The position numbers were made by a program, and so were the translations under genes. Under the pieces are notes generated by a model. That model had not been told where the DNA came from. It was given only the letters and a program-made list of their open reading frames with translations, and did no database searches. From Abelmoschus esculentus (lineage: Eukaryota; Streptophyta; Magnoliopsida; Malvales; Malvaceae), in NCBI GenBank assembly GCA_035048815.1, contig JAUCBN010000021.1:2945501-3009500 (forward strand): a stretch of 64,000 nt of DNA, read 5' to 3'. This document shows positions 56,804 to 64,000 of this stretch, piece after piece (the first letter of the stretch is position 1; each line of letters starts with the position of its first letter).

Positions 56804-57319
56804 TAGGGATGGGTACGGAATTCGAAGGGTTCCGGTCCAACCCGGTTTGAACGGGTCGGATTTTTTTGAAGAAAATTTGGGTTCGGGTCCGGTCGGGTCG
56901 GAATTTTTTTAAGGGTGATTCCGGGTCGAGTCGGGTTCGTGTTTAGGATGGAAAAATCGACCCGACCGGGATTAATAGTGTAATTTTTCATATATATTTT
57001 AGGGATATTTGCAATAATGATCCCTCTTTATATATATTTTATACAGTTAGGTCACTAAAATTATTTTTTTATAATTATGTCACTGAAAATTTATTTTATT
57101 TACAATTAGATTCCTAAATTTTATTTTTTTTACAATTAATCCCCTAAAATTTAAATTTTTTAATGATTCGGTTGGGTCGAATTTTAAAACTTAAAAATCG
57201 GGTCGGGTCGGATTTTTCACCCTAAACTCAGGTCGAATCAGGTGAAAAGTATGTTTTTCGGATCGAATACGGGTGAGCCGAAAATCTGACCCGACCCAAC
57301 CCAACCCATGCCATCTCTA
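56804..57319. mobile_element. hAT-type MITE with perfect 8-bp target duplication
   Basis: It is flanked by GTGAAATA at 56796-56803 and 57320-57327, an exact direct repeat. The ends are TAGGGATGGGTACGG and, on the other strand, TAGAGATGGCATGGG. The interior is rich in CGGGTCGGGTC/GACCCGACC. The minus-strand open frame 56791-56991 is built from that repeat and is not a gene. It is absent from arm A, but the homologous part of arm A is deleted. Confidence 0.88.
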
Positions 57320-57465
57320 GTGAAATATGAGTGATTATTCAAAGTCTCCCCTCTCTTAACATCCTTAGTATTTAAGAATAATATAGTCTCCACTCTAACA
57401 TTATAAAGTAATTGAATTGTCACATGATTTGGAGTATTTTGGTGAACACACCAATCAAATGGAGT

Positions 57466-57960
57466 AAACTTAAGTGGTGATTATATTTAAAAACATAAAG
57501 CTTAGTTTCAAAGTTCATCAAAAAAGTGCATGGGAAAGTGTAAAACAAGGGATTAGCGGAAATAATTAATACACTTTGAGTAATATAATATAATATAATA
57601 GTAGAATAAACAAATTACATGCACCTTCACAATCAAGATTTCATCCCTTTATTCGTGATGTTTTAGGTTCTGGTCAAACATAATAGAATAAATTTATAAT
57701 TTTTTTATAAAAATTTAAAAAAATAAAAAAATAAATTAAATATTTATAAAAATTATAAATATATAATTTATATGTATATATAATAATTATCTGAAACTTA
57801 AAATATAAAAAATATTATTTAAATTCAAATATTCATAATCATTTGTTAATATATAAATATTTTATATAAAATAATTTAAACTATTTTTTTAAATAAATAT
57901 CATCATGGTTTTCAATAACACTATATATTGAATGAATCGATCGGATATAAAAAAATCTTT
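57466..57960 (-). repeat. Inverted duplication, arm B, outer part
   Basis: Reverse complement of 13450-13770. At 57467-57471 the bases AACTT, next to TTAAG, correspond to the AAGTT that precedes the LTR at 13771, so this is the uninterrupted side of the insertion site. The match fades near 57960. Confidence 0.85.
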
Positions 57961-58149
57961 CAAAATAGAATCTCAACTTATAAATTCGATTATATTTATT
58001 GTATTAAAAAGAATTGAAAAATTATGATATACCTTTCCAAAAGAATGTACGTCAATCGGTTTACAAGTTATTTAGAATTAAGAAATATCGATAATCCATG
58101 ATATTACCAAAGGATAACATAAGTGACTATTCTAATAGTTAACCGATTA

Positions 58150-58365
58150 TAAAAATCATCACTAAGTTTTGCTTTCTAACCTATTTTAATCATTGAACTT
58201 TTAAAATAATCAATTTAATCACTAAACTTTATACATTTACCTATTTTGATCTCTCGATATTATTTTATAATATTTTAATATAATTTAACATTTTTTTTAT
58301 TCACTCCTACATCCAATCGTAGTTCGTAATTCATACTCAAAAATCAATTAAATTCCAATTTCATT
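58150..58365 (-). repeat. Dispersed repeat, inverted partner of 53787-54190
   Basis: On the minus strand it gives TTGATTTTTGAGTATGAATT, ACGATTGGATGTAGGAGTG, TTAAATTATATTAAAATATT and GATCAAAATAGGTAAATGTA in the same order as the partner. Confidence 0.65.
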
Positions 58366-59335
58366 TAATCCCAGTATTCCATCTAAAGTTTCAAAGTTCA
58401 GTCAGCATATGGTTAGAGAATTGGTGTTTAACGTGTGAGTCAAAACTTAAAGTTTAATAATAATATTAAAATAATTAAAATTTATTTATTAAATTTAATA
58501 ATTTATTAAAATTTAATAACTTTTTGTTAATTTTATTTTAGTTTTGTAATTTTTTATTTTTAGTAAAAACAAATACCTAATGATTATTTTTTTGTCTTTC
58601 TAAGTTAGTAGTTATCTAAATTAGAAAATAAAGATTTCAGACCAATACGGTATTAACACGTTTAATTTCTGACATGATAATTTATAGACTAAAGATAAAA
58701 AAAATAATATAATTTAAATATTTGTTTTGATTAAAAAAATAATTTAAGTACTTAAAAATGATTATAAATAATAATTTAAATTAAATCCCCCACTTAAACC
58801 TCTCGGATCAACATATTCCCTCGATGGAACATTTTTAAATTAATTCTACCATTCGTTTTTTAATTATAATTATTATTTTAAATTAAATTTTAAATATTTC
58901 AATGTTTTAATTTTTTAAAATTATAATTATTGTTCTAAATTGATCTTCAAACTCTCGAACATTTTATTGCACCCTAAACTATGACTTGTTATAAATTAAT
59001 CTTTAAACTTTCGAACATTCTAACTTTATCTCCAATTTTTTATTATATGCTAATCACATCCCATATTAGTAAGGTCATTATAAAAATTGTTAATTACTGT
59101 ATAAACATTGATGCGTACTGTGTAATAATATGATATGACATACACGATAGTTAATATAATTTAATTTTTTAAAATATTTGATCTCGAATCTAACAAGTTA
59201 CCCTAATGAAAAATAGACGAAACTGATCTTCGAGTATCTTAATCAATCGATTAAACGTGTTTTGTAGAAGAGATAAATCAAACAAATAAGTAAATAAAAA
59301 TTTCATAAATCACTTATTTTTTAAAACATAAAAGT
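58366..59335. repeat. AT-rich DNA containing a dispersed repeat copy (58930-59150)
   Basis: 58930-59150 matches 62410-62620 in direct orientation: AAATTGATCTTCAAACT, TCGAACATTxTAxxTTT, TGCTAATCACATC, ATAAACATTGATGCGTA and TGTAATAATATGATATGAC. The rest shows no gene or further structure. Confidence 0.5.
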
Positions 59336-59405
59336 TTAAACTGTAAACACACGATTATAACAATAAACCAAATTAATTAAAATAAAACAAGCAATAAAAC
59401 AACTA

Positions 59406-60131
59406 TTAAAGCTTAAGGGATAAATCAATTTCTGAAACATCCTTGTACTGATTATCAGTTCCCAAAGATGTGCTTGTGCTTGTGCTTGTACTTGCTGCAA
59501 CCCTGTTGACTGCTTGAAAACTAGTTGAAGGCCTTGAGATTCCAATCGCCTCGTTGTTAAAGCTTAAACTCGGCCGTAAAAGGCTCGTTACGGGTTGCCT
59601 AGATGACCAACTGTGGGGAAGATGGTACGGTCGAGACGGCGATGACCACGGGTGCGGTGGTTTACGAATCATGGAGTGGAATTGAACCCCTAGGGGTGAT
59701 CTGTTGAAACATCCATGAAAAGGGTTGGAAGAGTAGGACGAAAGTGATTGATAAGCAAAGTTTGGGGGACCGAAAGTGCGAGACGGATTCACTTCAATGA
59801 GCCCTTGGTGACGCCTCTTGGCCAAGGCACGTTCTTGTTTGTGGGCGTTTTGGTGTCCCCCTAAAGCTTGAGACGTCGAAAAAACTCGCTTACAAAAATT
59901 GCACGAGAAGCCCTTATTTTTCTGATCATCGCCCAGAGGATCACCGTCAGAAGAAGACGGATTCCTCGAGGCAAAAAGATCAAGTTCAAGCTTCGATTCA
60001 CGCCGTGCAACGGTGCGATCACTCCCATTACCATCGTCATTCGAGAGCTTCAAATCGAGCAAAACACCGTGACTCGATTCGATTTCGGTACTCGTTTTTG
60101 TTTTCGAAACCGATCCTTCCATGTTGGCCAA
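59406..60131 (-). CDS. Single-finger C2H2 zinc-finger repressor (EAR type)
   Basis: A single-exon 241-residue protein. One C2H2 finger spans residues 77-97 (C77, C80, H93, H97) and contains the plant-specific QALGGH motif, so it is predicted to bind DNA in the nucleus. Three LxLxL repression motifs are visible: LDLKL (25-29), LELDL (48-52) and the C-terminal DLSLKL (236-241). The C-terminal ones are the EAR type that recruits TOPLESS co-repressors in this family. A basic KRRH stretch (105-108) just after the finger may be part of a nuclear signal. The architecture matches Arabidopsis ZFP1-8-like C1-1i proteins, often trichome or developmental regulators (family knowledge). A Ser/Thr run (ASTSTSTSTS) near 214-223 is low complexity. 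No intron or damage is seen. A second ATG three codons in is an alternative start. Confidence 0.9.
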   Translation of the reverse strand: MANMEGSVSKTKTSTEIESSHGVLLDLKLSNDDGNGSDRTVARRESKLELDLFASRNPSSSDGDPLGDDQKNKGFSCNFCKRVFSTSQALGGHQNAHKQERALAKRRHQGLIEVNPSRTFGPPNFAYQSLSSYSSNPFHGCFNRSPLGVQFHSMIRKPPHPWSSPSRPYHLPHSWSSRQPVTSLLRPSLSFNNEAIGISRPSTSFQAVNRVAASTSTSTSTSLGTDNQYKDVSEIDLSLKL

Positions 60132-60207
60132 TGTGCTTGAAACTTCAACAAGATCTTCAACTATAAATTTCTTGAGTTTAATTGAAATATTGAGAATGAT
60201 GTTTATG

Positions 60208-60217
60208 TTATATATAG
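60208..60217 (-). promoter_or_regulatory. TATA box of the zinc-finger gene
   Basis: CTATATATAA on the minus strand, about 78 bp before the ATG at 60131. This gives a 5' UTR of roughly 45 nt. Confidence 0.6.
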
Positions 60218-60219
60218 CA

Positions 60220-60735
60220 TATAGTAAGGGCTTAATTTATGCAATATCATGCAATTAAGGTAAGAAATCCGAGAGTCAAGTTGTTACTTGCATCATTTTA
60301 ACACAAAATTGATAACTATGACTAAGCACTTATCAGATTTTGGTGTTTTTTTGGTAATTAATAGTATTATTACCATAATTTTCTTCTACATTAATGTATT
60401 TTTCGATATAATTATTAATATCTAACCTAATGAATTATTAATCTGAATCAGATATTTTAAAGACTCGTTATAAAAAATTGTATCGTTTTTTATTCACAAT
60501 ATCAAAACTCGAACATATAATCTTAAGTGATTTAACGTCTCATCTGAACAACGGGAAACTAGTAAATTAATATTATTTTTTAAAGAAGTATATGAACACA
60601 ATTACCTAATTAATAGGTGGAACTTCTATAAACAGATTAAATTAAATTTAGTGGACATTCATGCATGAAACTCTTACCAAATTAATGTTTACCTATAAAA
60701 CCATGGATATTTATTATATCATTTTCTATAGTAAA
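60220..60735. other. Upstream region of the zinc-finger gene
   Basis: AT-rich, with no ORF. It is probably promoter-proximal DNA of the gene at 60131. No known cis-element stands out beyond the TATA box. Confidence 0.5.
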
Positions 60736-61259
60736 TAAGGGTGTACTTCCGATTAATCCGGTCGATGGCCAAATCGAATTAGTCATAACCGAATTAATCA
60801 AAATTTTTAAAATTTTAATCGTTAACTGAACCAAATTGATCATAATCTAATTAATCAAACTAAAATTATTTCGGTTAATTTTTTCGATTTTCGAATTAAC
60901 TGTAATTTGTTATAAAATTTTGGATAAATTATACACTGTCACTAAAATTGTGCTAAAGTGATCTTTTTATTCATTGAACTTTCATTTTATGTTAATTTGG
61001 TAAAAGTTCAATGACCATTTTATAGTATATCAAAAAAATTAATGATCATTTTATAATTTTTAAAAGTTCAATGATCAAAAATAAATATATGAAATATATA
61101 TAATATTTAATATATAATAATTTTGGTTAATTAACCGATAACTAAATTTCTAAAAAAATAACCGCTAACCAAATTTATCTAAAATTAATCGACCGAGCTA
61201 ACTGAAAAAATTTAATTCGATCAATTAATTCAATTAAAATCAAATAATACACACTCCTA
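60736..61259. mobile_element. hAT-type MITE, AATTCGGTTAA-rich
   Basis: The ends are TAAGGGTGTAC and, on the other strand, TAGGAGTGTGT. The flanking 8-mers ATAGTAAA (60728-60735) and ATAATAAA (61260-61267) match at 7 of 8. The interior has repeated AACCGAATTAATC/GATTAATTCGGTT-like blocks and no transposase. Confidence 0.75.
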
Positions 61260-62409
61260 ATAATAAATAAAAATAAATATAATAATCTTTCCCTCCAACT
61301 AAAATTACGAGATTTTAATGAGGCACATGATCATATCTTTTTTCAAAAAAAAAGAGTACTTTTTATGTACATGTTGCGTAGAAGAATTATACAAGTTTGT
61401 ACATTTATTTTTAAAATTTTTAATTTTTAATTTTAAAATTTAAATTTAAATTTTAAATTCTAAAAACCATACAAATTAATTCTTAAACTAAATCTTTAAC
61501 CAAAAAATTATATAACCTAAACCTAAATTGAACTACGAAAGAGTTTTTAACGTGGTCCGTTTTTGTTTTCAAAAAAAAAATAGTAAAATTCACAATTATG
61601 ATTACATGGAGAAGAATATATATTATGGATAGTTTATCGCGACGTTCAGTTCTGATTTGTGATTTTCAGTGGTCTTTCAATAGATTAATCCGCTTTTATG
61701 GTTCGTTTGTTGATGCAGTCAGATTTGTTCGTGTCTATTTTTTCAATCGAGTCTTCGGATGAGTTTTTTAAACTTTTTTCATGTATGGTCCTTATATGAT
61801 CTAAAGTGACTAATTTTAAGAAAATATTCAAATTATGTATTTAGTTTACAATGATAATTGTAAACCATTATTGTAATATTGAGTATTTTTTTCATTTAAT
61901 AAAAATAACGGCTTTTATTCAAATAAATAAATATATATATATATATCATGGATTAACATTAATGTATACTTTATTTGAATGTAACAAAGAAGTTACCATA
62001 TATATAGTTTATATAATAACAACTTACCATATTTCTCTTTCTAATTTCTATCTTGTTAAATTGCACTTACCATACAAATTCATGATTTGATGTTTAAATA
62101 TATAAAGATTTAGTAAATTTATCTTTCAATTTTCTTTTAAAATAATTTTAATTACAAGTTTAGTCCTAATTTCTTTAAATTTTTTTAAAAAGGATTTAAT
62201 GATATTCATCAGTGTTCAGCGATGTTCGTCGAGCGTTATAAATTTTTTCTTAAAAATATTGAGATTCGTGTAATTTAAAGGTAAATCAAACGTTTAAAGA
62301 TATTAATATTTGATTTTTAATTTTATAAATATCGTCGATATATGTAACCTTCGTTTTAAAGTAGTTGTATACTTTTGAATGATTCAAATTTATCTTGAAG
62401 TTCTGACTT
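61260..62409. other. AT-rich intergenic DNA
   Basis: No gene that I can support. The open frame at 61851-62090 is Ile/Tyr-rich with an (AT)n-derived stretch and no family features. Confidence 0.6.
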
Positions 62410-62760
62410 ATTTTAGATTGATTCTTAAAATTTTAAATATTTAATTTTATCTATAAACTGAGATTATCATTTTAAATTGATCCTTAAACTTTTAAACATT
62501 TTAGTTTTTTCTCAAATTATCAATATATATTAATCATATCTTATTTTAATGAATATTATAAAAATGTTAAGTTTGATATAAATATTGATGTGTATTATGT
62601 AATAATATGGCATGGTCTGAACGGTAATTTGATGATGGAATCAGAATGTTTAAAAAAATTTAGAATGAGAGTTATAATTTGAGGACGAAACTTAAATATT
62701 TAAAAGTTTTGAAGACCAATTTAGTAAGAAAATCATAATTTAAGAATAAAATTTAAAGGC
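62410..62760. repeat. Dispersed repeat, direct copy of 58930-59150, with hairpin ends
   Basis: The left part (62410-62620) is a direct copy of 58930-59150. The right part (62650-62760) partly folds back on it (AATTTAGTAAGAAAATCATAATTT and AAAAGTTTTGAAGACCAATTT against GATTATCATTTTAAATTGATCC). It could be a MITE with both arms here and one arm at 58930. Confidence 0.5.
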
Positions 62761-62972
62761 TTAAATAGTTTATGAATAGATTTAAAATGTGATAGTGATG
62801 TAATTAACACCAAAATTAATATAGATCTTGTGTCAAAATGATGATTGAATTCTTATATGTTTCGATTTGAAAGTAATAAATTTATGATTTTCTTTATAGT
62901 AATGAAATTACGATAGAGAATGTAATTTGAGAATTAATAATGGATTATTATCTTATATATCGGTAGTGGAAT

Positions 62973-63493
62973 TAGGGGTTAGCAAAATTCGACTCGATAC
63001 GAAAAAATTAAATAATTCGGCACAATTCGAGTTGAAAATACCCGACTCATTTTGACTTGATTCAAAATTTTATAGACTCGACTCGAAAAAATTTCAAATG
63101 AAGTTCGAGTTATAAAATGGAAATTTGAATAACTCAAAAAATTTAGTAATTAAAGGATTTATTTTTAAGTTTGATATGAGTCTCTCAACTTTTTATGATA
63201 TATATACATTGATATATAAAAATAAAAATAAATATTAATATATATATACGTATCTTATATGATTAGATAAAGTCGTTTAAATTGGAATAAATTCGTACTA
63301 TAACATGATAAGTAATTACAATTAAATATTTATAGGAACTCGAGAACTCGAAAACTCGACTCAATTTCAATTTCTTAAACTCGACTCGAAACGAAAAATT
63401 TTAAATAAAGTTTGAGTTATAAAATATGACTCTTCAACTTGAATAACTCAAAATTTTTTGACTCAACTCGACTCGATCGAATACTCACCTCTA
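62973..63493. mobile_element. hAT-type MITE, same family as 968-1438, inverted
   Basis: It begins TAGGGGTTAGC and ends TCACCTCTA. Read on the minus strand it aligns with 968-1438 throughout: GATCGAGTC, CAAAAAATTTTGAGTTATTC, TTTAATTGTAATTA, GAACTTAAAAATAAATC-like and GAAATTTTTTCGAGT. The flanks AGTGGAAT and AGTGAAAA agree at 6 of 8 if the last base is shared with the element. Confidence 0.7.
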
Positions 63494-64000
63494 GTGAAAA
63501 CCAAAAGTTTTCACAAGCTCTTTAATCTTAGAGTTTAGAGTCTTAGTTTACGGTATAGGGTTTAGGAGTTTATGTGTATATGTTTAAAATTTAGGGATAA
63601 TGGTTAGAATTCAAGATTTAGGTAATAATTCAAGGTTTATAAATTAAAATCTAAATTCTAATCATATTACTCTAAAAACAAAACTGCAACCTCGAAATCT
63701 TAAATTTTAAAGATAAACTCTGAATTCTAACTACTATTCTTAAATTTTGAACTTATACATCTAAAACCATTAACCCTTAAATTAATCCCCTACACCCTAA
63801 AAGTAAAGTGATTTCAAAACCTAAATGCCACTATATATGATATAAATCTTTAATAAAAAATAAATATAAAGATTTGAATTCTAAACAATGTTATCAATTG
63901 TGTTAAATTTTAATTTATTCTAAGATCCATTAATCAAAGATATTTATATTATCTCATATTATATTAGTTTAGATCATGACATAAGCTTTAAAAATATAAT
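63494..64000. other. AT-rich DNA with degenerate TTTAGGG/CCCTAA motifs
   Basis: 63520-63620 has GGTATAGGGTTTAGGAG-like motifs and 63700-63800 has CCCTACACCCTAAA-like motifs facing them, a weak inverted arrangement. No gene seen. Confidence 0.45.

Noticed and set aside
56791..56991. Proline/arginine-rich minus-strand open frame
   Set aside because: Encoded by the CGGGTCGG repeat of a hAT MITE.
59868..60140. Plus-strand open frame opposite the zinc-finger gene
   Set aside because: Antisense shadow of a well-supported C2H2 coding sequence.
61851..62090. Possible small membrane protein
   Set aside because: The hydrophobicity comes from AT-rich codons and an (AT)n run; no support for a gene.

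Overview
The window looks like a nuclear segment of a dicot genome. It is very AT-rich, has spliced genes with GT-AG introns, and holds several kinds of plant transposon. The gene set (paired JIP23-like genes, a KDPG-type aldolase, exopolygalacturonases, an EAR-motif C2H2 factor) and the Ogre/Tat-type retroelement make a Malvales genome such as cotton (Gossypium) my best guess. That guess rests on family recall and has not been tested by a search.

Layout. 1-8200: AT-rich DNA with several non-autonomous DNA transposons around two tandem, same-strand two-exon genes (3496-4006 and 7588-8190) resembling 23-kDa jasmonate-induced proteins. 8734-11720 (minus): a KDPG/KHG-aldolase-like gene whose exons 1-9 can be joined without a frame break. 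12616-13168: a hAT-type MITE. 13771-31626: a roughly 17.9-kb Ty3/gypsy element of Tat/Ogre type, with 3-kb LTRs, a primer-binding site, an extra 5' ORF, gag-pro, a candidate intron, pol and a repeat-rich 3' tail. Its ORFs are broken and its 3' LTR is cut short. 32323-33779: an intact four-exon exopolygalacturonase gene (PG-A). 34064-43086: a copia-like solo LTR, a 5'-truncated LINE and a nearly full-length decayed LINE. 43087-50451: remains of further Ogre-like elements, with a CACTA-like end between them. 50519-51102: a hairpin MITE with a telomere-motif core. 51361-52720 (minus): a decayed polygalacturonase lacking two active-site residues. 52860-53712: another LINE fragment. 54449-55904 (minus): a second intact exopolygalacturonase (PG-B), the inverted twin of PG-A. 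59406-60131 (minus): a single-exon C2H2 zinc-finger repressor gene. Three more hAT MITEs lie at 56804, 60736 and 62973.

The main structural theme is an inverted duplication. PG-A with its flanks (13450-13770 plus 31627-33895) matches the reverse complement of PG-B with its flanks (54345-56650 plus 57466-57960). PG-B supplies the near-empty site for the Ogre-like element and shows that the element's 3' end and adjoining host DNA were later lost. The six gene calls do not form a pathway. The two polygalacturonases would act in the cell wall, the aldolase in 2-keto-acid metabolism and the zinc finger in transcriptional repression.

I found no rRNA, tRNA, CRISPR array or organellar DNA. The most interesting material is how transposons reshaped a duplicated gene block, rather than a new enzymatic system.
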